Shown here in pieces: positions 1-8,457 of a DNA stretch of 64,000 nt (positions within the stretch are counted from its first letter, which is position 1; every line of letters begins with the position of its first letter). This stretch comes from Pseudomonas gingeri. GTDB taxonomy: Bacteria; Pseudomonadota; Gammaproteobacteria; Pseudomonadales; Pseudomonadaceae. The stretch spans positions 248,001-312,000 of the forward strand of contig NZ_JACAQA010000003.1 of the NCBI RefSeq assembly GCF_013385425.1, given 5' to 3'. A model generated the notes under the pieces. That model searched no databases. It saw only the letters and a program-made list of their open reading frames with translations, and was not told the DNA's origin. The position numbers and the translations under genes are program-made.

Positions 1-72
1 CGGCAACGTGGCGTTGAAAACCTTGAAAGACATTCGAAATACTCCCAATACAGCGATGATTACAGCCAAAGA

Positions 73-97
73 GGCGCAGCCCGATACAGGCTGCGCC
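73..97 (-). terminator. Likely terminator after the DyP peroxidase gene
   Basis: A perfect inverted repeat (GGCGCAGCC, 7-nt loop, GGCTGCGCC) lies just past the stop codon of the peroxidase gene on the minus strand. The 3' side continues TCTTTGG, a weak T-tract. It would end the porin-propeller-peroxidase transcript. Confidence 0.6.
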
Positions 98-111
98 CTG
101 CTCGACAGCCC

Positions 112-1416
112 TTAGCTGTCGAGCCCTTCGAACAACCCGGCACCGATGAACGAACCCTCGCTGGCACCCGGTGGGCAGGCGAAGATCCCACTCCCCACAT
201 GGGTGGTGAACTGGTTCATGATGTCCAGGGTGGACAGTTTCTTGTTGATCTTGATAAAGCCGCTGCGCGGGTCGCGCTGGTAAGCCACGAAGAACAACCC
301 GGCATCGAGCATCATGCCCTGGCGCCATGGTGGCCAACGCTCGGCATAAAAACCCACCCCATCGTTGTAGGAGTAGGCACGCCGCAGAATCTGCGCACCG
401 TCGTTTTCAGCGGCGGCGGACAGCCGCGCATGGGCATTGTCCGGAATGATCGGGTTGCCGTCCTTGTCTTGTGCTTCAAGATCCAGCGGGTCGGACTCGT
501 GGGTCTTGCCCAGCGGCGCGCCACTGGCCTTGTCACGACCCACCACCTCTTCCTGGAAGCCCAGTTCCGTCCTGTCCCAGTGCTCCAGCGCGATACGGAT
601 ACGCCGCACCACGACATAGGAGCCCGCCTTCATCCAGCCGCCTTCATCGCCGACCCAGACCACCTCGTCCATCATCTTGCTGTCGCGAGTGGACGGATTG
701 TTGGTGCCATCCTTGAAACCCATCAGGTTTCGGGTGGTGCCGCCGCCAGCCGGGGGGCTGGTAAAACCGGACTGCATCCACTTGATCAGGGCCACGCCAT
801 CCGCCAGGGCGAGCAGCTCACGCAGGGCATGGAAAGCCACCTGCGGATCATCGGCACAGACCTGGATGCTCAGGTCGCCGCCACACTTCTCGGCTACCAG
901 TTGGTCGCCGTTGAATTTCGGCAGATCGACCAGCGCTTCCGGGCGCCGCGATGCCAGGCCATAACGGTCCTTGCCATCACTGCCGACAAACAAGCCGGGA
1001 CCGAAGCCAAAGGTCACGGTCAGGCGAGACGGCCTGAGTCCCTCGGCCGAACCGCCGTCCAGTGGCGCGGCATCCTTGGGCACCGCCAGTGGTTGCGCGG
1101 TCTCGCCATGGCTCATGCGATTGGCCGCAGCGGTCCAGCGCTTGAGCAGCGCGATCACATCCGCCCGCGCAGTGGTTTCCAGGTCGAACGCGGCAAACAG
1201 CGAATGGGTCTGCTGTGGCGTGACGATGCCGCCCTGGTGCACGCCATAGAACGGCTCGACTGCGGCCAACGCCTGGCCGGCCTTGGGCTTTGCCAGGCTT
1301 TCGGCCGCGGCCGCGCCGCCGGTGCCGATCACTCCCGCGGCAACGGCCAGGCTGCTGGCCGCGCTCAGGAAACGACGCCGGGACAGGCCAGGAACACTGT
1401 CGTCGTATGTACTCAT
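112..1416 (-). CDS. efeB: Tat-exported DyP-type heme peroxidase, EfeB-like
   Basis: 434 residues. The N-terminus has a twin-arginine signal (SRRRFL at about residues 12-17, then an Ala-rich hydrophobic stretch), so the folded heme protein should be exported to the periplasm. The DyP hallmark GFKDG is at about 233-237, with its Asp the expected catalytic residue. A His in the NAHARL segment near 329 fits the proximal heme ligand, and FVAYQRDPRSGF near 376 is a typical late DyP block. The family oxidises dyes and porphyrin-type substrates, and EfeB has been linked to iron recovery from heme. It starts inside the stop codon of the upstream propeller gene (ATGA), so the two are probably translationally coupled. 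efeU and efeO are not next to it; its partners here are a porin and a propeller protein. The class assignment is firm; the physiological substrate is inferred. Confidence 0.93.
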   Translation of the reverse strand: MSTYDDSVPGLSRRRFLSAASSLAVAAGVIGTGGAAAAESLAKPKAGQALAAVEPFYGVHQGGIVTPQQTHSLFAAFDLETTARADVIALLKRWTAAANRMSHGETAQPLAVPKDAAPLDGGSAEGLRPSRLTVTFGFGPGLFVGSDGKDRYGLASRRPEALVDLPKFNGDQLVAEKCGGDLSIQVCADDPQVAFHALRELLALADGVALIKWMQSGFTSPPAGGGTTRNLMGFKDGTNNPSTRDSKMMDEVVWVGDEGGWMKAGSYVVVRRIRIALEHWDRTELGFQEEVVGRDKASGAPLGKTHESDPLDLEAQDKDGNPIIPDNAHARLSAAAENDGAQILRRAYSYNDGVGFYAERWPPWRQGMMLDAGLFFVAYQRDPRSGFIKINKKLSTLDIMNQFTTHVGSGIFACPPGASEGSFIGAGLFEGLDS

Positions 1417-2552
1417 TTGGCCAGGACCAGCATGTTGACGTCGTCTTCCACGTAGTAGAAGCCATCACCGGTCGGTGTCATGACCAGGCCGAACAGATCG
1501 CCGTTACCCGGTGGTGTCTGGGCCTTGTTGGCATCGATCCACTGGGCAAAGAGCTGCTTGCCGGTTTCCGGGTCGATTTCCACGACCTTGCCGTTCAAGC
1601 CGTTGGTGGTCAGCAAGTGGCCATTAGGTGCGGTGGTCAGGGCCAACGGACGCAGCAACATGCCGTCCTTGGTCAACGTGCGGCCGACACCGGCGCTGGT
1701 GGTACGGGTGGTGGCATCCCAGATTTCGCTGATGCGGTTGGCCAGGGTATCGGAGACGTACAGCTTGTCGTCCTTGCCCATCGCCAGGCCGGTCGGGCCG
1801 ACGAGGAACACACCTTTGTCAGCCTGGGCGCTGAAGCCACTGCCGACCACGGTCTGGTTGGTGATCACTGGTGGCTTGCCTTCCGGGATCTTCAGGTCCA
1901 GGCGCAATACCGTGGACTGAATCACCACCGGTGGCGTGCCCTTGGCGCTGCCGACACCAAAACCGGCGTTGCTGACAAACAAGGTCGCGCTGGAACCGTT
2001 GTCGATCACCGCCATATTGCCCCATGGGTCGTTGATATTCGGCCCGGACCAGACATCCACCACCTTGCCGTTCGGGTCGAGCACCACCAGGCAACCAGCG
2101 CCCTTGGTGTCGGTGGTCCCGTCATTGCTCGGGGTGCTGCCGACGATCACCCAGCCACTCTTGAGCATGGTCATCGCGGTGCTGAGGCCGACGCCGCCCG
2201 GGCACTGCGGCAGGTCATGGGGCAATTGGGCAAACAACGACAGCTGCTTGGTGCTCGGGTTGTAGTCGACAATGGTGGTGCCGACGCCCTGCAGGTTGGC
2301 GGCGTTGTTGAAGTTGTCGACCAGCACGTCATCCTTCTGGATTTTCCCGGCGGACACCGGTGCCACGGCAATGGCGTACGGGTTCTGGTCGCCATTGTCC
2401 GGGACCGTGGACGTCAGGGGCTGGTGCTTGTGGATGCCGGTCAGGAAACCCTGGGCATCATCCGCGTACGCCGGCAGGGCGACATTGAAGGTCAATAGCG
2501 TGGCCAGGGCCACAAGGCCTTTGCCCAGACGCGGCAGGCTCGAATACGTCAT
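1413..2552 (-). CDS. Secreted NHL-repeat / beta-propeller protein
   Basis: 379 residues from the ATG at 2552. A longer reading exists, but this start is followed at once by a classical signal peptide (MTYSSLPRLGKG, hydrophobic core, AYA cleavage region). The mature part carries repeated propeller-like blocks such as GPTGLAMGKDDKLYVSDT and RPLALTTAPNGHLLTTNG, typical of NHL/SMP-30-like six-bladed propellers. It has no obvious catalytic motif, so it may be a binding protein or a lactonase-like enzyme. It lies between a porin and a DyP peroxidase, overlaps the peroxidase start by 4 bp and has a Fur-like site upstream of the first gene, so it may serve iron-linked periplasmic oxidation. That role is inference. 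Confidence 0.85.
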   Translation of the reverse strand: MTYSSLPRLGKGLVALATLLTFNVALPAYADDAQGFLTGIHKHQPLTSTVPDNGDQNPYAIAVAPVSAGKIQKDDVLVDNFNNAANLQGVGTTIVDYNPSTKQLSLFAQLPHDLPQCPGGVGLSTAMTMLKSGWVIVGSTPSNDGTTDTKGAGCLVVLDPNGKVVDVWSGPNINDPWGNMAVIDNGSSATLFVSNAGFGVGSAKGTPPVVIQSTVLRLDLKIPEGKPPVITNQTVVGSGFSAQADKGVFLVGPTGLAMGKDDKLYVSDTLANRISEIWDATTRTTSAGVGRTLTKDGMLLRPLALTTAPNGHLLTTNGLNGKVVEIDPETGKQLFAQWIDANKAQTPPGNGDLFGLVMTPTGDGFYYVEDDVNMLVLAK

Positions 2553-2662
2553 GCAATACTCCTGATTTCTCGAAGTCGACAGGCCCTGTCGGGCAGGGCC
2601 GAAATCAAACAAAGCGGATCGGTGCGCTCGGGCCGGCGCAAAGCGCTCGGCCAGCGTCCGGT

Positions 2663-4147
2663 CTAGAGGGTGATGTTGGTGCGCAAGCCCCAGACCAGCG
2701 TGTCACCCATTCGCAGCGTCGGATCGTTCGGGTTCTGGCCCGCCCCTGGATTGAGCGTGTACTGAATGTCCGGTTGCAGTTGCAGCCACGGGGTCAACTG
2801 GTACTGATAGGTCGCTTCAAGAAAGGTCTCGCCATTGCGCACGCGGTTGCCGCTGTCGAGATCCAGACCCGCGGCGCCACTGCCGACCTTGACGTAACCC
2901 AGCGCCAGGCTGACCGTATCGGCATCGCGGCCTTCGAAAGGCGCGGCCAGGGTCACGCCGGCGTTGGCACTGAAGCTGATCAGGTTGCGATCGCCCGGCG
3001 CCCCCATCAGGCGGGTGAACACGCCCACCGAACGCATGCTGTCCGGGGCCTGGCGCCAGATCATCTGGTCGGCCACGGCGTAGACGCTGTAGTTGCCCGA
3101 ATGCTCGGTGGCGGTGCCGTTGCTGTTCGGATCGGCGAGCGACAAGCCGTCGGTGCCGTAGCGCTGGTCGGCGAAGTTCTGCGTGTTGTACCAGGCGCCG
3201 AGTTTGTAGAGACCCGGCAGACCGGGGTTGGCGGTCTCCGTCTGACCCAGAGAGGCCGGGTTGACGGCGTACTGCAGCTCGGAGATGTACAGCGCGCCGG
3301 TGTGCAGGTCGAAGTTGGTGCCGTGGGCGTTCTGCCGTTGCGGGTCACCGTCGTTGGTGCCCGCCGGGTTACCGTCATAGACGCCCGCGAGGACGGTGAT
3401 CGCATCGGTCGGATGCACCCGCACACGGATACCCAGGGCCGACAACGGATAGGCCGGGCCACCGGCCGGCATGTCGTAGGACGGCACCGCCGGCCAGCCG
3501 AACATGGTGTTGACGAGGGTACTGGCGTACTGGCTGACCATGAACTCCTGGTCGATGCTCTGCTGGCCGACGCGCAAATCCAGGGTCTCGTCGAGGAATT
3601 TCTGCTGGTACCAGGCTTCCCACAGGCGGGTGCCGGTGTCCGCTTCGATACCGCTGGCGGTCTGCAGGGTGCCCAGCTTGTCGGCGCTGAGGTTTTTCCC
3701 GTGGACGCTTATGGCGCTGATGTTCAGGGTACCGCCGGCCAGGCCGAACATCTTGAGGGTGTCGAGCTTCAGGGTCATGGTGGTGAGACCGTCGTAGTCC
3801 CCACCGCGATTCAAGCCGCCCTTGGCATTGTTCAGGTATTCGCTGGTTTCCGTCAGGCCCAGGGTCACGCCATAGGCCGCGAGGCTCGAGCGCAGCCCGC
3901 CGATATCGCCGAGCATGTTCTGGCGCGTCCAGAAACCGGTCCACTGACCGGCTGGCGCGGCCTTGATCGCCAGATCCGCTTCAGGTAGGTCCGCAGGGTT
4001 GACGTCATCTGTCGCCATGGACGGATTGGCCGTCGGCACTGCTTGCGCCGCGTTGGCGGGAGCGACCCACAGCCAGGCGACAGAGCAAGCCAGGGCGGTC
4101 GACAGAACAACACGCTGAGTGGATCGGTGGTACGACATTGCGCGCAT
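2663..4147 (-). CDS. OprB-family carbohydrate-type porin
   Basis: 494 residues from the ATG at 4147, chosen because GGAG sits 6 nt before it. In-frame ATGs at 4159 and 4138 are alternatives. A signal peptide ending in ANA is followed by a short linker and then an OprB-like barrel: WTRQNMLGDIGGLR, an LxLxETSEYLNN block, an LWEAWYQQKF block and a final strand ending in LRTNITL. OprB porins are 16-stranded channels for sugars and other small solutes. The gene is first of three in a minus-strand operon with a propeller protein and a DyP peroxidase. Two overlapping Fur-box-like sequences lie about 65-95 bp upstream. The solute is unknown; coupling to an iron-type peroxidase suggests something other than glucose. 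Confidence 0.85.
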   Translation of the reverse strand: MRAMSYHRSTQRVVLSTALACSVAWLWVAPANAAQAVPTANPSMATDDVNPADLPEADLAIKAAPAGQWTGFWTRQNMLGDIGGLRSSLAAYGVTLGLTETSEYLNNAKGGLNRGGDYDGLTTMTLKLDTLKMFGLAGGTLNISAISVHGKNLSADKLGTLQTASGIEADTGTRLWEAWYQQKFLDETLDLRVGQQSIDQEFMVSQYASTLVNTMFGWPAVPSYDMPAGGPAYPLSALGIRVRVHPTDAITVLAGVYDGNPAGTNDGDPQRQNAHGTNFDLHTGALYISELQYAVNPASLGQTETANPGLPGLYKLGAWYNTQNFADQRYGTDGLSLADPNSNGTATEHSGNYSVYAVADQMIWRQAPDSMRSVGVFTRLMGAPGDRNLISFSANAGVTLAAPFEGRDADTVSLALGYVKVGSGAAGLDLDSGNRVRNGETFLEATYQYQLTPWLQLQPDIQYTLNPGAGQNPNDPTLRMGDTLVWGLRTNITL

Positions 4148-4210
4148 CGATGACTCCATAAGGACTTGATCCTCACACCGCGGCAACAGGCTCGGGCCAC
4201 GGGAAAGGAT

Positions 4211-4241
4211 CAAAATGAGAATCGAAATGAGAACCGGTCTC
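4211..4241 (-). promoter_or_regulatory. Two overlapping Fur-box-like sequences
   Basis: CAAAATGAGAATCGAAATG at 4211-4229 matches 12 of 19 positions of the classical Fur consensus by hand alignment. A second register at 4223-4241 matches about 11 of 19. Both contain AATGAGAA. The pair is upstream of the porin start, so Fur-Fe(II) repression of the porin-propeller-DyP operon is likely. This is pattern matching only. Confidence 0.5.
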
Positions 4242-4415
4242 GAATTGCGCGCATCTTAGGCCTGGGAATTTTTTAATACAATTTGTTTCAGATGAAACTT
4301 CGCCTCCAGAACATGAAACTTTTTCCCCAGGCTCTGGTTCGGGCCTCACAGGACGATATCCCCCCGCCCTTCTCGGCACCGGCCGGAGAAAAGCACGATG
4401 TGATATCTGTAATTG

Positions 4416-4462
4416 GCTCCGCTATAGCGGAGCATGGCCGGTCCGAGTGCCAAAGCACTCGG
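4416..4462. repeat. Two adjacent perfect palindromes
   Basis: GCTCCGCTATAGCGGAGC at 4416-4433 is a perfect 18-bp palindrome. CCGAGTGC-CAAA-GCACTCGG at 4443-4462 is a perfect 8-bp-stem hairpin. They lie about 20 bp past the end of the TlpA gene (minus strand). They may form a terminator or mRNA-protecting structure, but the minus-strand side has no T-tract. The plus-strand side of the second hairpin is followed by CGGTTTT. Confidence 0.45.
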
Positions 4463-4482
4463 CGGTTTTCAGGCTGTCAGTG

Positions 4483-4986
4483 CTAATGCGTCGCCAGCAA
4501 CGGGTTCACCAACTGATCCAGCAGCGCCCGATCGATTTTCGGATCGCCCACGCTACCGTCCTTGCGCACCACGCCCTGCCTGTCGATGACGTAGGTCATG
4601 GGCATCCGCCAGACCCGGCCAAACCCCTTGAAATCGGCGTCCCGCTGGAACGCTGCGGGATAGCTGTAGCCGGCCATGACCTTGTGCACCATGGCGTCGT
4701 CCTCCGGCTCATCCATGCTGATCGCAATAATCTTCAGCCCTTCGCCTTTGTGCTGTTGGTAATAGGCTTCCATCGCGGGCATTTCTGCCCGGCACGGCTC
4801 GCACCAGGAAGCCCAGAAATTCACGATCACCACCTGGCCGGCCTGTTTGCGCAGATCAAAGGTCTCGCCATCCAGGGTTTTCGCCGTCAGATTCGGCGCG
4901 TGCTCGCCTACATCAATCGCCCAGGCGGGCAGACCAACCAGGCTGCAACAGAGCGCGAACAAGGGCAGCAGTCTTTTTGTGCTCAT
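4483..4986 (-). CDS. TlpA-family periplasmic thioredoxin-like protein
   Basis: 167 residues from the ATG at 4986, preceded by GGAGG at a good distance. The signal peptide ends near LPAWA. The redox site WCEPC is at about 61-65 within FWASWCEPCRAEMPAM, as in TlpA/ResA thioredoxins that reduce or oxidise disulfides outside the cytoplasm. A cis-Pro-type segment (MPMTYVID) follows near the C-terminus. It is last in a set with a beta-barrel protein rich in N-terminal cysteines and a small Cys/Met/His protein, so it may keep their cysteines reduced for metal handling. The family is certain; the partner assignment is inference. Confidence 0.9.
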   Translation of the reverse strand: MSTKRLLPLFALCCSLVGLPAWAIDVGEHAPNLTAKTLDGETFDLRKQAGQVVIVNFWASWCEPCRAEMPAMEAYYQQHKGEGLKIIAISMDEPEDDAMVHKVMAGYSYPAAFQRDADFKGFGRVWRMPMTYVIDRQGVVRKDGSVGDPKIDRALLDQLVNPLLATH

Positions 4987-5012
4987 CAAGTTTCCCTCCG
5001 TCTCATGGATCA

Positions 5013-6038
5013 CTAGAACGCGTATCGGGCGCCGATGGTCGCGGTATAGCGCGGAGCAAGCTGCACGCCGTTGACATTCTGGTAGACCGGCACCTGCACG
5101 AAGCTGTAGAGCGAGGTCTTTTTGCCGACCGGCACCGTCACACCCGGACTGAGGTAGGCCAGAGTGCCGCCGGTGCTGACGGTGTCGGCATTGGCACCGA
5201 CATCGCGCTCGACATGTCGCACATTCAGCTGGAGCTGCGGCGTGACGTAGGCGTTGCCCATGTAGCGCAGGCCGACATTCAGGTTGACGCCATCGCCTGG
5301 GCGATAGTGATCACTGGAATCAAGCGCCTTCTGCAGCAAGGCCTGGCCGAAGTAGTCCCAGTTCTTGTTCAGGGTATCCATGTAATAGACACCCAGGATG
5401 CCGTCGGTGGTCCCGGTACCCGGTTGCAGGCCACGGTCTATCGCCACAGGGCCTGGGGCGGTGGGGTCGGTGGACGGGGCGGTGTCGTCATGGGCCCCCG
5501 TGGGCAGTTTCAAACCGAACAACACTCCCAGGTTGTGCTGCGGTGTGAACCCCTGATAACGACCGATGACCTTGACGTCGCCGAGACTGGAGGTCCTGGA
5601 GCTGTACTGGCCCCCACCATCACCTGGGGTCACACCATCCGATGCCGTGCCCAGGGTGTTATGGCTGCGAAAGATATACGGCACTTGCAGATCCACGCCC
5701 CAGCTCGCATTGAAGCTGTAGTCCAGGCCCATCGTCAGGTAGTCATTGCGGGTGTACTTTTCCACCTCCTGTGGGTTGCCGTTGTTGGAGATCTGGCTCG
5801 CGGCACCTGGAGAAATGCTGTGGCTACCACTACGCAATTGGTTCTGGTTCAGATAGTCGTAACGCAGGTCCAGCTTCAGCCCCGACGAGCTGCTGATGCC
5901 CAGATTGTCCCAATCGGAACTGAGGGTGCAGCCACAGCTGGCACAAGCCAACGCGAGGTGCGGAAATAAAGCGGTGACAGACAAAGCCGCGAGCGGCAAT
6001 ACGCTTCGACGGGTACGGCGCAGTGATGGCATGACCAT
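5013..6038 (-). CDS. Putative outer-membrane beta-barrel with N-terminal CxxCxC motif
   Basis: 341 residues. The signal peptide ends near residue 30 and leaves a mature N-terminus beginning CASCGC (Cys32, 35, 37). The rest alternates polar and hydrophobic residues as in beta-barrels and ends in a C-terminal Phe (IGARYAF), the usual outer-membrane insertion signal. No family with an experimentally known role was recognised. The exposed cysteine cluster right after the cleavage site could bind metal or form disulfides, and the next gene is a TlpA thioredoxin. The upstream gene encodes a small Met/His/Cys-rich exported protein, so a copper or other soft-metal role is plausible but unproven. Confidence 0.7.
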   Translation of the reverse strand: MVMPSLRRTRRSVLPLAALSVTALFPHLALACASCGCTLSSDWDNLGISSSSGLKLDLRYDYLNQNQLRSGSHSISPGAASQISNNGNPQEVEKYTRNDYLTMGLDYSFNASWGVDLQVPYIFRSHNTLGTASDGVTPGDGGGQYSSRTSSLGDVKVIGRYQGFTPQHNLGVLFGLKLPTGAHDDTAPSTDPTAPGPVAIDRGLQPGTGTTDGILGVYYMDTLNKNWDYFGQALLQKALDSSDHYRPGDGVNLNVGLRYMGNAYVTPQLQLNVRHVERDVGANADTVSTGGTLAYLSPGVTVPVGKKTSLYSFVQVPVYQNVNGVQLAPRYTATIGARYAF

Positions 6039-6123
6039 GGGGTTGGCATTCCTGGATTAAGTTGCAACGCATAGGGGCAAACCACCCAAACAGACTGGGG
6101 AGGATTTGCCATTGCAAGGAGAA

Positions 6124-6498
6124 TCAGGAAAAAGCGGGCGGGCCGCGCGGCTCGGAGACCAGCCAGACTGTGCTGGCGTAGGGAGGGTAGATCGCTTGTG
6201 CCAGCACGACGTCGGTGCGACCGGAAAGCTGCCACTGAACGACGCTGGGCGGTAAACCGATATCGACCGCATGGACGACACACAGCAGGCAATGGCATTC
6301 ATGGTACTGGTCCGGCGAGGGATCGCGGCTGCCGGAGGACGAGTCGTGTCCGGTCATACCGACCATGTTGCAATGTTCGCCCATCATCATCGACTGCCCA
6401 TGGGCAGCCGGCAGCAACAGCATCACGCTCGGCAGCAACGCCGCAAGCATGGCCAGGCAAATGGCAAGCTGACGCAATGAGTGGGAAAACCGGGGCAT
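6124..6498 (-). CDS. DUF2946-like small Cys/Met/His-rich exported protein
   Basis: 124 residues from the ATG at 6498. A longer reading upstream lacks signal-peptide logic. A hydrophobic leader ends near HGQS, then come a Met/His/Cys segment (MMMGEHCNMVGMTGH) and a second cluster, HECHCLLC. The arrangement resembles DUF2946 proteins, which in pseudomonads often sit next to copper-related outer-membrane receptors. It is first of three minus-strand genes (this one, a beta-barrel, TlpA), which suggests a periplasmic metal-binding role. The start lacks a strong ribosome site, so the N-terminus is less certain than the gene. Confidence 0.65.
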   Translation of the reverse strand: MPRFSHSLRQLAICLAMLAALLPSVMLLLPAAHGQSMMMGEHCNMVGMTGHDSSSGSRDPSPDQYHECHCLLCVVHAVDIGLPPSVVQWQLSGRTDVVLAQAIYPPYASTVWLVSEPRGPPAFS

Positions 6499-6652
6499 GG
6501 ACACGAAAGTGACGTCGCTGATTATTATTGGCGCCAAGGGTGACAAACAACGGTCACCAGTACAACGTGTCGGCAACGGTTGCGACATTGTGCCGCAACA
6601 CGTTTCAGGCAACAGTCTATATATAGCTTATATAACGGCCCGGCGCGTCAGC

Positions 6653-7414
6653 TCAGCCCAGATCCCCCCCTCCTACTGGCAAGGTCACGCCAGTAATGTA
6701 GGAAGCATCGTCGCTGGCGAGAAAAAGGATCGCCCCTGCCTGTTCGTCGATGCTGCCATAACGCTTCATCAAGCTGCTGTCCACGGTCTGCTCGACGATC
6801 TGTCGATACCAGGCTTGTTCATCGCCGCTGGGTGCCTGGGCATTGCGCGGGATACGCCGCGGCGGCGCATCGGTGCCGCCCGGTGCCGTGGCATTGACCC
6901 GAATCCCGCGGCCGGCGGTCTCGAAGGCCAGGCAGGCAGTCAGGGCATTGACCCCGCCCTTGGCCGCGCCATAGGGCACCCGATTGATCCCGCGCGTAGC
7001 CACCGACGAGACATTGACGATCGCCCCGCCGCCCTGCTCCAGCATGTAGGGCAATACCGCATGGCAGCACCAGAGGGTCGGGAACAGTGAGCGGCGCACC
7101 TCCGCTTCGATCTCGGTTTCCTGGTAATGCTCGAAAGGTTTGGCCCAGATGGTCCCGCCGACGTTGTTGACGAGGATATCGATGCGCCCGAAACGCTTAT
7201 GGGCGGCGCGCATGACCTCTGTGCAAGGAGCATGCTGTTCCAGGTCGGCAGTCAGGCTGAGGACCCGTTCGCCACGCAGCTCGTGGACCAGTTCGGAACG
7301 GTCCACGGCCACCAGCCAGGCGCCCTCCTCCAGCAAGCGTTCGGCCACTCGTCGACCGATACCTTGGGCCGCGCCGGTGACCAGCGCTACCTTGTCCTTG
7401 AAACGTGGGTTCAT
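6653..7414 (-). CDS. benD: Benzoate cis-diol dehydrogenase
   Basis: 253 residues from the ATG at 7414, with GGAG 6 nt upstream. It is a classical short-chain dehydrogenase: TGAAQGIG nucleotide-binding motif at about 13-20, NNVGG at about 83-87, VSS, and catalytic Tyr148/Lys152 in YGAAK. BenD oxidises 1,6-dihydroxycyclohexa-2,4-diene-1-carboxylate to catechol with release of CO2 and NADH. It is last in benABCD, 10 bp after benC. The family alone would be ambiguous; the operon position fixes the assignment. Confidence 0.95.
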   Translation of the reverse strand: MNPRFKDKVALVTGAAQGIGRRVAERLLEEGAWLVAVDRSELVHELRGERVLSLTADLEQHAPCTEVMRAAHKRFGRIDILVNNVGGTIWAKPFEHYQETEIEAEVRRSLFPTLWCCHAVLPYMLEQGGGAIVNVSSVATRGINRVPYGAAKGGVNALTACLAFETAGRGIRVNATAPGGTDAPPRRIPRNAQAPSGDEQAWYRQIVEQTVDSSLMKRYGSIDEQAGAILFLASDDASYITGVTLPVGGGDLG

Positions 7415-7424
7415 CACGATCTCC

Positions 7425-8447
7425 TCAGGCGGCATCGCCGGTCACCAGGGTATTGGCGGTGAATTTCTCGTAGTGGAAGCTGCTTGGGATCACGCCCTCT
7501 GCCTTGAAGTGCTGCCGTACGGCATCGACCATCGGCGGCGGGCCACACAGGTAAACGTCGACCTCCCCGCCGTTGAGCAACCCGGGCGCGATGTGCCGGG
7601 TCACATAACCCTGGCGCGGGTGCAGGGTCCGCGGGTCGGAGACACAGGTGACGAAGGTGAAATTCGGCAAGCGCTCGCTGAACCCTTGCAACGTCTCGAC
7701 CATGACCAGGTCCTGGTCCCGGGAAACCCCATAAATCAGGTGGATCGGCTGACGTTCGTTGCGCTCGGCGAGCACTTCGAGCATCGACAGAAACGGCGCC
7801 AGTCCGGTACCACCGGCCAGGAACAGCAACGGCCGGGTCACCGTGCGCAGGTAGAAACTGCCCAGCGGCCCGCTCATCGAGACCTTTTCGCCGGGCTGGG
7901 CCCGACCCAGCCAGCCGCTCATCAGCCCACCCGGGACATGCTTGATCAGAAAGCTGACGTGGTACTCGCCGGGCAGGCTGCTGAACGAATACGAGCGGGT
8001 CTGTTCACTGCCGGGGACGCCGATATTCACGTACTGTCCCGGCAGGAACGCTGGTGCCTGATCAAGTTCGAAACGGACTTCCAGAGCTGCGTCGGCGTGA
8101 GCGGTGATCCCCGCCAGGGTCGCGTCGAACCGCGAGGTGCCAGTCTTGCAGGTGCCGGACGGCACCGGCACGGCCAGCACACAGTCGCTTTCGGGAATCA
8201 TCTGGCAAGTCAGCACCTGGCGCTGCTCGACCTCATCGGCCCCCAGCGCTTCCTCGAGATAATCTTCGCCGAGGTCATAGGCGCCGCTTTCGCAACGGCA
8301 TTTGCAGGTACCGCAGACGCCGTCGGAACAGTCCATGGGCAGGTTGATCCGTTGGCGAAAGGCGGCGTCGAGCACCTTCTCGCCGGCCTTGCAGTCGATA
8401 AAACGAGTGACCCCATCCTCGAAGTTCAGGGCAATGCGATACGTCAT
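7425..8447 (-). CDS. benC: Benzoate 1,2-dioxygenase reductase component
   Basis: 340 residues from the ATG at 8447. The N-terminal plant-type [2Fe-2S] ferredoxin domain has Cys40, Cys45, Cys48 and Cys81 (CSDGVCGTC and LTCQM). It is followed by an FAD domain with RSYSFSS and an NADH domain with GGTGLAPFLS and a CGPPPMV end block. It passes electrons from NADH to the oxygenase BenAB. This single-protein ferredoxin-reductase design is typical of class IB benzoate and toluate dioxygenases. It follows benB by about 10 bp and precedes benD. Confidence 0.96.
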   Translation of the reverse strand: MTYRIALNFEDGVTRFIDCKAGEKVLDAAFRQRINLPMDCSDGVCGTCKCRCESGAYDLGEDYLEEALGADEVEQRQVLTCQMIPESDCVLAVPVPSGTCKTGTSRFDATLAGITAHADAALEVRFELDQAPAFLPGQYVNIGVPGSEQTRSYSFSSLPGEYHVSFLIKHVPGGLMSGWLGRAQPGEKVSMSGPLGSFYLRTVTRPLLFLAGGTGLAPFLSMLEVLAERNERQPIHLIYGVSRDQDLVMVETLQGFSERLPNFTFVTCVSDPRTLHPRQGYVTRHIAPGLLNGGEVDVYLCGPPPMVDAVRQHFKAEGVIPSSFHYEKFTANTLVTGDAA

Positions 8448-8457
8448 GGGCCGGCCC

